Shown here: one piece after another, positions 54,520 to 63,749 of the stretch
Layout of the letters: each line of letters starts with the position of its first letter
Numbering within the stretch: the first letter of the stretch is position 1
From: CBDCKN01 sp965219035
Lineage (GTDB): Bacteria; Gemmatimonadota; Gemmatimonadetes; Longimicrobiales; Gaopeijiaceae
NCBI GenBank assembly: GCA_965219035.1
Contig: CBDCMR010000001.1
Coordinates: 186,001-250,000, forward strand
Reading direction: 5' to 3'
Length of the DNA: 64,000 nucleotides
Made by a program: the position numbers and the translations under genes
Notes under the pieces: model-generated
Told to the model about the DNA's origin: nothing
Database searches by the model: none
Seen by the model: the letters and a program-made list of their open reading frames with translations, nothing else

Positions 54520-57087
54520 TTAGAGTTCGAGGTCAACCTGCTCGCCTTCGAGTCCGACGCGGTGGCTAGCCTCCACGATGGCGTGCCAGGAGGTGATGAG
54601 TTCGTTGTACCGCCCAGCCTCCTCGGCCCATCCTTTTCGTTCGCAGACCGTGTAGAGTCGGTACGCAAGCTGACGAATCGGTTCCTGCCTCTCCGGCATG
54701 CGGGCGAGGAGTTGACCTGATTCAGCTTCGCTTTCAGACAAGGTACGCGATAGGTGGTGACAAGCCTCCCAGATCGGGACTCGTGCGTCGGTGCGCGGGT
54801 CCCAGTCATCTGGGTACTCGTCGACCCGTAGGAGGCGGACGCTCCCACCCCCGGTCTCGACCACGCCGGCCTCACCGAGCCCTTCGACGGCGGTTCCCTT
54901 CGCACGAGCGAGAACGTCAGCCTGGCCAAATCTTCCGGTCTCGAAGCCGTACTCCTTGAACCACTCTACACAGAAGCGGGTGTCGGCGTCCATGACGCCT
55001 TCAGCCTGTGTAAAATAATCGTCGATGGCCTTGTTGATCAGCGTGAGGGCTGTACGGACGGTCATGGATGACCCATCCGCTTCGAGTACAGCAGAGTAAC
55101 GTGAGAATATCGACATGCCGGGGCCGATCGAGGCCTGAGCGAGATCGACCGGCGCGACCGGAGAGACACCTTCTGAGCCCCCGATCATGTATCGGAGGGC
55201 TTGCGGAAGTTCTGCCTCTAAGGCCTCAAGGAAGTCCCTCCGCGTCGCGGCTGGCGCATCCGTCGCCCGCTGGCGGCACACAAGCACAACCGAGGAGGCA
55301 AGGGCGTTCACGCCCTTCTTGATATTTGCCGTAGACTCGGTTCTGACAGGCCAGGTCCCAGTGATCTCCAGGCTCGCCCGCACCAACGCCTCCAGGAAGA
55401 CTTCCCACGCCGTTGAGGCAGTGCCTGAATGACTCGTCTCAGACTGCTTGAACGCGTAGTAGATGGTGACAGGGTAGGCAGTGTGCGAGAACCTGGTGAT
55501 GCGCTGCAGGGCCGACTGCATGCCGTCGAGAAAGAACTTCTCGGCCGCATCGCGACCACCGTGCCTATTGGGGCTGGCTACCAACTCCTCTGTCTTGGGC
55601 ACCAAGAGAGTCCCAAACAGAGATGGGAGCACGGGTCGTAGGGCACGTCTTAGCCAAACGTAGAAATAGTCGGAAAGCTCGGCGTATCCGATGTTGTCGT
55701 AGTACGGCGGATCAGTCGAAATGACACAGCCCCGGTCCAAAACGGCGGTCCCGGCATCCTGCTGGACAGCATGCCCATGACCGCAAGGAAGAGCTTCGAT
55801 GACCTTATACATGTAGGTGAATTGTGTACTTAGGCTCCCTCCTGCCGAACAGAACGGATTGCCCTCGGCGAAGCCCCAGGCCATTGATAGGGCTTGCCGA
55901 CGGAACAAATTCCCTACGATCTCGTTCTTGGCCTGTGGCAGCCAGGCACACAAGGCACTCCAATAGTTTGTTGCTCGGCTAATGCCAAGCCCGAGGTATA
56001 CCGCCACCGCATCGCCATACGCCGTGGCCCCCGTCCCGCCATCCCCCAGACCTACCCCATCGTCCTTCCAGCCAGCAGCCCTGGCATCCGCCGTGACCTT
56101 CACCCTAGCCGCACCCACGAGATCCAAGAAGGAGTTCAGCGCGACCAGTTGGCGGGGCGTGAAGGCGTCTCCCCACCGTGGCATACCGTACATGGGAAGG
56201 CGATCCACGTCGTGACACGGAGTGGTCACCAATTGCTCAGGCATCCAACTCGGCTCGGCCGATCTCGCCACCTCCTCTGCCTCGTCGGTTGGGGGCAGGT
56301 ATATCCGACGTGACTTTCCCGAAGCCACTATCGTCATCATCCGATCCTTCATACGCCCGGCTTTGGCCTCGCGCCGAATGTAGTCTGGTACGATGGGTGT
56401 GTCGGACAGGATGCATCGGAAGTTCGTGCCCCGCCCCAGCTTTGTTCCCCTACCCACAGCGGCTGGGTCTGCAGGCGTTCCGTGGCGCACCTCAAATCGA
56501 TAGGTGCGTCCATCCACCACCGGCTCGACCCAGGCCTCCTTCCCTTTCTTCCTCGATAGCCAAAAGCTCGAGACTAGCGGAACGTGTAGCCCACGATAGG
56601 CCGGGTTGGGGCTCTCAACAGTCCGTGCCCATAGCCATGCGATAACCATCGCCTCCCCGCCGCCAAGTTCTTGCGGCAGCCTCGCCTGCGGATAGAGGTA
56701 CCCGATCTGCTTCTCCGCCTCGTCCCGCATCCACGCGCTGTAGCGGCGCACGTCCTCGGCTAGTCCCGTCGCCTTCGGCCAGTGCTCCATCGTTCGCCGC
56801 TGGATGTCGTCCCTCGCAATCGGACCTACGGGGTCGCGTCCTGCGAACTTCGGCGGGATCTCGATCATCGCCTTGTTAATGAGTACCGCCACCGGATTTA
56901 GATCAGAGGCGTGCGCCTCGAGCCCCAGGCGGAGCGCCTCCAGCGGGATCGAACCACCCCCCGCGAAGGGGTCATGGAACGGCGGCAGCTTCGCGGGATC
57001 GTCCCCGGTGATCTCGCATGTCTCTGCCCAGGACTTGAGGATCTCTATGCGCGCACGCTCAAGCACCTCTTCGGTCCCTGCGACCAG
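54520..57087 (-). pseudogene. DUF1156-type adenine DNA methyltransferase, N terminus missing
   Basis: About 855 residues of an amino-methyltransferase. The SAM site FHDPFAGGGSIPLEALRLGL and catalytic STDPPYYDNIGYAELSDYFY are intact. The N-terminal DUF1156 part (KKLIE.ALPLEAI and the HPSTLHLWWARRP region, normally about 130 residues) is absent; the frame begins abruptly at VLERARIEILKSW after a junction at about 57090. It may be inactive or poorly expressed. It partners with the DUF499 gene. Confidence 0.82.
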
Positions 57088-57356
57088 GTTCCGGGAGGAC
57101 TTTCACCTCCAAGTCATCGCCCATGCCGGGCCCACCACAAAGGGGACAAGCGACCCGGAGGTGCCGGGCCGTTGTCCACCACAACACGAGGGTACGTGAG
57201 AGGTCTCGCCTATTCGCCCTCCCCGTCGGGACTGCGGGAATGACCCGCGTGGACCGCCCTCAGGATCGTCAGGCTCTTGTATTCGACGAGCGGCCCGACG
57301 TAAGGGCCCCTCGCTGTGATGGACAAGCCCATCATACGGCGGCGCTATCCGAACGT
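57088..57356. other. Junction debris upstream of the methyltransferase
   Basis: No gene is supported. The minus strand has a short hairpin GGAGGTGAAAGTCCTCC (57094-57110), which resembles a motif found upstream of group II intron ORFs, so an intron remnant is possible but unproven. Otherwise I see nothing. Confidence 0.35.
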
Positions 57357-57752
57357 CTAGGCCACCAGCTCGCTGTATCGGAGCGGGTCGGTGTTCATGA
57401 TGCGGGCCAGCGTGTCGCGGAAGATGTGCGGGTTGTCGCGGTTGTTGTAGCGCCACTCCAGTTCTTCGAGATAGCGGTCCATGTGCTTCGCGCTCATCTT
57501 GTGGAAGCTGCCGACGATCGACCGCTTGAACAGGCTCCAGACGCCTTCGATCGAGTTGGTGTGGACGTCGCCCACTACCCATTCCTCGGCGGAGTGGTTG
57601 ACCGTCTCGTGGCGGGTGTCGTCGTCTGCGATCCCGATATAGCTCTTGAGGTCGTCCGTGTAGATCGCCTCCGCTTCGTCCCTGACGGTGCGCCGGATGA
57701 AGCCGTGCAGGGTGTCGCGCCGGACGTTGGGGATGCGCTCGATACGTGTACG
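57357..57752 (-). pseudogene. IS1595-family transposase, C-terminal remnant
   Basis: Reads RIERIPNVRRDTLHGFIRRT, EAIYTDDLKSYIGI, then GDVHTNSIEGVWSLFKRS and the usual C terminus. It closely matches the complete transposase at 10924 from its residue 167 onward (57 kb remnant about 132 codons). The N-terminal zinc ribbon and first catalytic Asp are missing; the break at 57752 is next to an AT-rich stretch. Confidence 0.85.
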
Positions 57753-57812
57753 TTCTATATACCATAACCTATGTGATTATTGGTGTTACTGTTGCCATAT
57801 TTAAAACCATTA

Positions 57813-58290
57813 CCTCATTACATCCCTCTTTCTGAACGGGAATCCAGTGGACTGTAGCGGAGGTTCGCGGACGAGCTGTCTGCGAACGCAACCAACCTCG
57901 CTGCCTCGCGAAGCGCTATTGCACCCTGTTCGGCGGAGGCCGTCGGACGAGTCCGCATTCCGCCGATGTCGACGCAAATCAGGGAGCTGCCGGGGAGATG
58001 GCGGAGGAGCGAAGCATGCGGGAGGGCGGTTTGTCGATGGCCCCTGTCCTCCCTCATTGCGAACGATTCAGATGGTTATCGTCTCAGATCACTCGGCACT
58101 GCTGCGGCTTGCGGCGATCTGTTCTCGGATCCACGCATCCACTTCGGACTCGATCCAGCCGACGGCGCGCGCGCCTAGCCGGATCGGTGGGGGAAAGCTC
58201 CCGTCGGCCACCCGCACGTAGATCGTGCTCCGCGCCAGCCCGGTGCGGGCCTGCACTCGAGGTAACCTCAGGACGCGGGCGGGCGCGTCT
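57813..58290 (-). repeat. Dispersed AlpA-containing repeat, copy 3
   Basis: The minus-strand copy, sharing with copy 1 the full downstream part to CTGGATTCCCGTT and beyond. Its upstream edge at about 58290 has been replaced by the left end of an IS3 element, so the AlpA start is lost. The 57753-58088 interval holds only this repeat's non-coding part and an AT-rich junction. Confidence 0.75.
58089..58290 (-). pseudogene. AlpA-family regulator, copy 3, 5'-truncated
   Basis: Begins at DAPARVLRLPRVQARTGL and continues to the normal end WIREQIAASRSSAE. The native first eight or so residues are replaced by IS3 sequence, so no normal start remains. Confidence 0.75.
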
Positions 58291-58473
58291 GACGTGACCC
58301 CCTGAACCGAGACCAAAGTTGATGTTAGGATGCGGCTTTGGTCGCAGCTATCAGGGAGGAGGTTAGAATGAGTAGGTGACGACACACGCCGGAGCAGATC
58401 ATCACGGCATTGAGAGAGGCGGAGGTGGGTCTGGCGAAGGGAATTATATCGAATCGTAACCACGGCTCCGGTG

Positions 58474-58638
58474 CTATGGGGACTGTTTCTTGTCCCGTTC
58501 TTGCACGAACTTCCACTCCTCACGCTTCTTCGGTGGCGTCTTCAGGAACGCCTTCATGATGTTCTCGGGAGTGTCCGGTATCGGGTCCGGTAGCTTGTGC
58601 TTCACCGGACGACCTCTGGGCTTTTTGTGTTCAGTCAC
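58474..58638 (-). CDS. Small basic protein in an insert within IS3 copy 2
   Basis: A GTG-start 54-residue protein: VTEHKKPRGRPVKHKLPDPI, PDTPENIMKAFLKTPPKKRE, EWKFVQERDKKQSP. The AT-hook-like RGRP and the DTPEN...TPPKKREEW pattern recall small proteins found beside other genes in many bacteria, function unknown. Its start overlaps the end of another short frame (58631-58729) in an operon-like way. The whole 350-bp insert differs in base composition from its surroundings. Confidence 0.5.
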   Translation of the reverse strand: MTEHKKPRGRPVKHKLPDPIPDTPENIMKAFLKTPPKKREEWKFVQERDKKQSP

Positions 58639-58852
58639 CGGACTTGTGCTCCGTCGGGTTTTCAGGGCTGATCTCGAACATTTCTGACTGATGTGAAATA
58701 TTCGCTAACTCGAAGTTTAGCACTTCCATAACCTTATAGTGGTTCTTGAATTTTCCGGTGGGAGTGTGTTCTTGTCTTATCGCCAGCCGAGCGGTGGCGA
58801 ACCTGACGGTGGACAAGCTGATCCTGGAGGAAGCGACCAAGGGAAACTTCTG

Positions 58853-59299
58853 AGCCCCGAGCGCCGACGCAGGTGCGTGATGCATGTACGTCAGCGACTC
58901 GGGGCGAGTGAACGTCACGCGTGTCACGTACTGGGTCAGCCGCGCTCGACTCAGCGTCGGGTGAAGAAGGTGCGGGTCGACGAGTCGGCGCTACGCACGG
59001 ACGTGATACGGTTGGCGAGCCGGTTCGGCAGGTACGGGTATCGACAGATCACGAACCTGCTACGCATCGAGGGCTGGGAGGTGAACCACAAGCGTGTGGA
59101 GCGTATCTGGAGGCAGGAGGGGCTGAAAGTGCCCAGACGGCAACCGAAACGGGGTCGGTTGTGGCTCAACGATGGCTCGTGCATCCGGCTCAGGCCACTG
59201 CACAAGAATCACGTGTGGTCCTACGACTTCGTAAGCACGAGGACCCATGACGGCCGTGCGCTGAAGCTTCTGACCGTGCTCGAGATGGTGTCCCGCTGA
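58853..59299 (+). pseudogene. IS3-family orfB, truncated
   Basis: Reads PERRRRCVMHVRQRLGASER, then ASRFGRYGYRQITNLLRIEG and NHVWSYDFVSTRTHDGRALK, which includes the first catalytic Asp (YDF). It stops at LLTVLEMVSR with the later DDE residues missing. Confidence 0.8.
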
Positions 59300-59308
59300 C
59301 AGTTGAAG

Positions 59309-60691
59309 GTGGTGGCTCCGGAGAGTCTCCTTGTTAGCCTGCCTTTCTCATTTGGGCAACCGGTTCATGGTCGTCGAGGTGGGCCCTGAGCATCCAGAGC
59401 TGGTCGTAGCCGATGATCCTCCGGTAGCTCTTCTCGGTCTCCACGAACGAGGCCGCAGCCCAGCGCAAGGCCATCGCTCCGTTCTTCCAGTTGGTCACCC
59501 TGCGGGTCTTCTGTCTTACGCCCGAGTGGGTGCTGTCGATCAGGTTGGTCGAGCCCAGGCACTTCCTCAGCCGCGGCGGGAGGCCGAGCCGGTTGATCGT
59601 GAACATCTCGCTGAGGCCTTCACGTAGGCTGGCCGAGGCCGAGGGGTGGTCGCGCTCGAGCCATCGGGCGAGCTGCTCGAGCTTCTGCTCGCCCTGCTTC
59701 GCGTCCAGCTTCATCGCTGCCCGGAACGCCGCCTTCATCTGAGCGTGCTGATCCTTCGGCAGATGACCCAGCACGTTGCGGAGCTTGTGGTTGCGGCAGC
59801 GCTGGATGGGGTGACGTTGGCCGAACACCTTCTCGATCGCCTTCCTGAGCGCTTTCGAGCCATCGATCACGAACAGCCGCCGCCTGCCCGGGTCCAGGCC
59901 GCGCTCGACCAGATCCTCTAGGAGCGCGCTGCTCACCTCGGCGTTCTCACTCGCTCCTTCCCTCACGCCCAGCACGTGCTTCTTTCCGTCTGAGTCCACG
60001 CCTACCGCAGCAAGCACGTGGTGCGAGCCCATCTGGATCCCGTCCAGGTAGATCACCAGGAGGTCCCACGCATCCAGCCGGCGCTCCATCAGCTCCTTCA
60101 GCACGCGCTCCGAGGCCTCGACCGTCTCACGGCTCACCGCCGACTTGCTCACCCCGACCGTGTCGGCCATCTCACCGATCACACGGCCGTACTTCCGCGT
60201 GCTCACCCCCGCCATCAGGACCTCGAGCATCCGATCCGCCACGGCGCCCGGTCTCCGCATCGCTGCGTACGCCGGCACCTCGACCTCGCCACCCTCCCCG
60301 GCGCCCCGGCGCCTGAGCCGTGGCCGCTCCACACGCACCTTCCGGTCCGACAGGTAAACCACACCACCCTGCCGGCCATACCACACTGTGTCGTCTTCCG
60401 CTCGTGACCGACCTGCCTGCTTCACGCCTGCCACACCCTCGGCGCTCATCTCCAGCACCGCTTCGATCGTCGCTCGTCCCATCACCTGGATGACTTCGTC
60501 GATCGCGACCTCCGTCTGCTCCACGAGCTCAAGCATCGGAAGCAGAAACTGCCCCTCCCGCTTCAGGAACTCCCTGATCGCGCGCTTGTCCGCCCGATCC
60601 CTTACCTCGTACGTTCTCTTCATCGTGGTGGCTCCGTGTTGGGGTTTTTGCCTACCCGAGCCTATCGGCCCGGGACCCCCGGAACCACCAC
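59309..60691 (-). mobile_element. IS256-family insertion sequence, intact
   Basis: The ends GTGGTGGCTCCGG (59309) and, on the other strand, GTGGTGGTTCCGG (60691) match at 12 of 13 positions. The 1,383-bp unit holds one transposase gene. The flanks do not show an 8-9-bp duplication; it separates a truncated IS3 from a truncated second IS256, consistent with later rearrangement. Confidence 0.8.
59334..60623 (-). CDS. IS256-family (Mutator-type) transposase
   Basis: A 429-residue transposase. The DDE core includes LLVIYLDGIQMGSH, LFVIDGSKALRKAI and QRCRNHKLRNVLGHLPK, plus the C-terminal helical STNLIDSTHSGVRQKTRRV. This matches the ISH6/IS256 group in length and order. Appears intact. Confidence 0.92.
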   Translation of the reverse strand: MKRTYEVRDRADKRAIREFLKREGQFLLPMLELVEQTEVAIDEVIQVMGRATIEAVLEMSAEGVAGVKQAGRSRAEDDTVWYGRQGGVVYLSDRKVRVERPRLRRRGAGEGGEVEVPAYAAMRRPGAVADRMLEVLMAGVSTRKYGRVIGEMADTVGVSKSAVSRETVEASERVLKELMERRLDAWDLLVIYLDGIQMGSHHVLAAVGVDSDGKKHVLGVREGASENAEVSSALLEDLVERGLDPGRRRLFVIDGSKALRKAIEKVFGQRHPIQRCRNHKLRNVLGHLPKDQHAQMKAAFRAAMKLDAKQGEQKLEQLARWLERDHPSASASLREGLSEMFTINRLGLPPRLRKCLGSTNLIDSTHSGVRQKTRRVTNWKNGAMALRWAAASFVETEKSYRRIIGYDQLWMLRAHLDDHEPVAQMRKAG

Positions 60692-60743
60692 TTTTCTTTC
60701 TCCCCTATCAGGAACCTTCAACTACGGTTGGGACAGCTTCCTG

Positions 60744-61373
60744 AGATCGGGCTACCGAGAGTCGGTCGAGTCCTGGTCCGAGGTGTTGCGGGATCTGAAG
60801 GCACGCGGCATCGAGGCGCCCCGGCTTCTGATGGCGGACGGCAACGCGGCGATCTGGGGCGCAGTACGGCAGGTATGGCCTGAGGCGGGCGAGCAACGGT
60901 GCTGGAACCACAAGATGAGGAACGTGCTGGACCGGCTGCCGCAGCGGGAGCAGAGCGAGGCGAAGGATCTTCTCAGGGCCGTGGTCTACGCACCGAGCCG
61001 GGCCGAGGCTGTGAGGGCCCGTGAGGCGTTCGCCAGACGCTATAGGCCGTGGTATCCGAAGGCGGTGGACGTACTCGAGGACGACTGGGAGCGGATGGTG
61101 GCGTTCTACGACTTCCCCGAGGATCACTGGAAGCATCTGCGCACGACGAACGTGGTCGAGAGCCCCTTTGCCGCAGTACGGCTCAGGACGACGGCGGCGA
61201 AGCGCTTCAAGCGGGTCGAGAGCGCTACGGCCCTGATCTGGAAGTTGCTCTTGGTGGCCGAGAAGCGCTTCCGAAGGCCCGACGCTCCTCACCTCCTCAA
61301 GGACGTATTTGAAGGAAGAAAGTTCGAAGACGGAAAGCCCGTCTCAACCCAACAGTGGAAGAATGCCGCCTGA
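60744..61373 (+). pseudogene. Second IS256-family transposase, N-terminally truncated
   Basis: Reads SGYRESVESWSEVLRDLKAR, LLMADGNAAIWGAV and QRCWNHKMRNVLDRLPQREQ, ending LRTTNVVESPFAAVRLRTTA and the stop. It is in the opposite orientation to the intact IS256 and clearly a different subgroup. The first catalytic Asp region is missing. The sequence after the stop (TTTACACACACC, TTGACCC) resembles an IS256 right end. Confidence 0.85.
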
Positions 61374-61445
61374 TACGTTTACACACACCTATTGACCCAA
61401 CCTCGAAACTTAGGTAAGAACCGTCTATTAGTCAGGGCTTAACCA

Positions 61446-62426
61446 ATGGACTACCAGTTCCAGAAGAAGGGCAAGTTCGCCCTATTGACGGCGAATGATG
61501 TTCTTACCAGGCTTCCCACGAAGGCTTTCCAGCTCTCTGATGGAACCTGGGTCATGTCTGGCATGCCGGTCCCCGACCTTGGGATCTGGAAAGAATGGCT
61601 CGGCTCCATCCGAGTGGATGACCTCAGCCGCGCCAATTTGGTCCTGCTTGTCGAAGAGCCTTCGGATAATCCCGGGGTGCTCGACGATGTGCATGAACGG
61701 CTTGCTCTCGGCCTGCGGCGCCTGTTCTACATACTGCATCTCCGTGCCGGCATCGAGACTGCGGATGGCGCGGATGTGTTCTGCGGCTCGTCTGAGAACG
61801 GGATTCCCGAAATCCGGCAGGCGAGCCAGATGCCTGACTTCTTTCAGAGCAAAGGGTGGGAGGGTGCACCCATCACAAAGGACTGGCTTGAAGACTGTGT
61901 CGTTCTACGCGAAGGGTGGGTAGCGATGGGCACTGACGAGACACAGTTCAGGCGGGTCGGCCGCGGCTCGAATGTACTGTTTAGAGGCCTGCAGGAAAAA
62001 GTGGGCCAGGATCGTATCCACCAGTTTGTGCGATCGCTGGAGGCCCTCATTGTTCCGGATATCAGCAAGACCAAGAAACAGTTTGTGCACCGCTGCCAAA
62101 CCTTTGCCCGTCCGGGCAACGACACGCGCGACCTTCTTGACAAGGCCTTCGATATGCGCAGCGACACAGAACACCTAAACCCATGGGATGGGGCTCTGCA
62201 AGGTAATCTGCCTAACCAGCGCGAAAATGTGGGCTGGGAGAGGACGCGGCAAATGGAGCATCTGGCTTGCGATGCATATTCACGGCTGATGCGTGACCCT
62301 GCTCTCCGTGACCACTTTCGGACTGAAGACGAGATCAGTGCGTTCTGGAAGTTACGGGACGATGATCGACAGGCGCTGTGGGGGAACTCCCTCCACATCG
62401 CATATAGCCCGTTTACCAGAATCTAA
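61446..62426 (+). CDS. HEPN-like protein of unknown function
   Basis: A 326-residue protein not matching a named family by eye. The C-terminal half has a helical FVRSLEALIVPDISKTKKQF and FDMRSDTEHLNPW, where R238 and H243 fit the Rx4-6H motif of HEPN ribonucleases. HEPN proteins such as ApeA cleave RNA during phage infection. The N-terminal half (GTWVMSGMPVPDLGIW) may be a sensor. GC is visibly lower than in flanking genes. It is followed 76 bp later by a coiled-coil membrane protein, probably co-transcribed. Confidence 0.6.
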   Translation: MDYQFQKKGKFALLTANDVLTRLPTKAFQLSDGTWVMSGMPVPDLGIWKEWLGSIRVDDLSRANLVLLVEEPSDNPGVLDDVHERLALGLRRLFYILHLRAGIETADGADVFCGSSENGIPEIRQASQMPDFFQSKGWEGAPITKDWLEDCVVLREGWVAMGTDETQFRRVGRGSNVLFRGLQEKVGQDRIHQFVRSLEALIVPDISKTKKQFVHRCQTFARPGNDTRDLLDKAFDMRSDTEHLNPWDGALQGNLPNQRENVGWERTRQMEHLACDAYSRLMRDPALRDHFRTEDEISAFWKLRDDDRQALWGNSLHIAYSPFTRI

Positions 62427-62502
62427 AGTTGCGTTTTCAGGTCTCATCCACTCAAGTTTGACGTGGAATGGTAGGAATATTTCTTCACAGAGGGAGGAAG
62501 AA

Positions 62503-63747
62503 ATGCCTCAAGGAAGAAAATTATTTGAGAGGCAACTGAGTGGGGATATCGACACTTTCAAGCAAGAACTAACTGGCCGCCATTCCGACCGAATTGAAGA
62601 GGTTAAAGAAGAGGGCAAGGTTCAGGGCAGTCAGAACCTGCCCCCTAACGATCAGCAGCCGCTTCCACCGTATCAAGGCCAAATCCAGGCCATGTATCAG
62701 CAAGATCTGGCGGATATCCGACTAGCGTTCGGACAGACTCTACAAACAATCTTTGCGGACTTTACTAAGGAAGATCGAGACCTGAATAGATCGGCCGAAA
62801 TTTGGAAAAATGAAGAATCGGAAAAACTGCAAGTTCTCGAAGAACAGACCGAGAAGGAGAGAGAGTCTGAAGAGCAGGCCTATCGAGGAAAATACAAACA
62901 AATCAATAACGTACTCGACAATGATATTACAGGCCCCTACAACCTTATGAAAAGCAAGCTGGAAGCAGTTCGCCGGAAGCTCGGCCGTGCTGGCCTTGAT
63001 ACCTGGCTAAACAGCAGTTGGTGGTATTACTCGTTTCTCGCACTGATAGGCCTCTCTGAATTCCCTTTGAATTCACTCGTCTTTTCGGGCCTTGGGTTAA
63101 CCCGGAATGAAACCATGCTATTGTCGGGAACGCTCGTTATCGCGATTCCACTCGCAGCCCATTTCGGGGGTATCGGGCTAAAGAGGAGAAACGAAAAAGA
63201 AAATGGTAGGGTGAACCTAGCAATCTTTGCCCTTTGCTCCGTGGTAATCCTAGCTCTCACTTACTTCATAGGAGAGCAGAGAGAACTGTACATGACCAGG
63301 CTGATGACACAGGCTCCATCAGACACAATTGAAGCGAGTAAAATGATTATGGTGGCATTGAGCCTCTTGTTGTATGTCCTGGCTCTTTTGCTGTCTTACG
63401 GGTACCATGACAGCAGTCAAGAGATGCGTGACATCGAAGACAAATTCAGGAAGGCTCAAGCGGAATATGACAAGAGGCACCCTCCGAAATTGCAGGAAAA
63501 GAACGAGCTGATTAAACAGCACGAAGATCAGAAGGCTGAGATGGAGCGTAACTACTTAGCGAGCCAGCAAGCGATTAGAAATCGGAAACTCAACTGTGAA
63601 GAGAGGACGTTGGACTTACGTGCAAGCTACGATGCCGAGCTTAATGCGCTCCAGGCGCTGGAAGAGCAGGTTTGTGCAAAGTATCAAGATGGTGTCCGGA
63701 ACTACCAGTCGAGCAACGTTCAGGTCCGCGACAATCATGAACTTTGA
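62503..63747 (+). CDS. Coiled-coil membrane protein of unknown function
   Basis: 414 residues from an ATG with AGGGAGGAAG upstream; the longer upstream frame overlaps the HEPN-like gene and lacks support. It has an N-terminal coiled coil (about 85-165), four transmembrane segments (about 172-197, 205-222, 238-256, 281-300) and a second coiled coil to the end. The layout (long coils flanking a membrane core) suggests an envelope-spanning or lumen-facing effector. No family is recognised. AT-rich compared with the host genes. Confidence 0.6.
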   Translation: MPQGRKLFERQLSGDIDTFKQELTGRHSDRIEEVKEEGKVQGSQNLPPNDQQPLPPYQGQIQAMYQQDLADIRLAFGQTLQTIFADFTKEDRDLNRSAEIWKNEESEKLQVLEEQTEKERESEEQAYRGKYKQINNVLDNDITGPYNLMKSKLEAVRRKLGRAGLDTWLNSSWWYYSFLALIGLSEFPLNSLVFSGLGLTRNETMLLSGTLVIAIPLAAHFGGIGLKRRNEKENGRVNLAIFALCSVVILALTYFIGEQRELYMTRLMTQAPSDTIEASKMIMVALSLLLYVLALLLSYGYHDSSQEMRDIEDKFRKAQAEYDKRHPPKLQEKNELIKQHEDQKAEMERNYLASQQAIRNRKLNCEERTLDLRASYDAELNALQALEEQVCAKYQDGVRNYQSSNVQVRDNHEL

Positions 63748-63749
63748 GG

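Larger units (their letters stand above)
58290..59299 (+). mobile_element. IS3-family element, copy 2, interrupted and truncated
   Basis: The left end TGACCCCCTGAACCGAGACC and a decayed orfA (ATG AGT AGG TGA: an early stop) run to about 58441. An AT-richer insert of about 350 bp follows, then the orfA end (NLTVDKLILEEATKGNF) and most of orfB. It is cut again at about 59299 by the IS256 element. Clearly inactive. Confidence 0.75.

Noticed and set aside
59300..61420. A single composite IS256 transposon
   Set aside because: The two transposases differ in subgroup and orientation, and one is truncated; they are separate elements.
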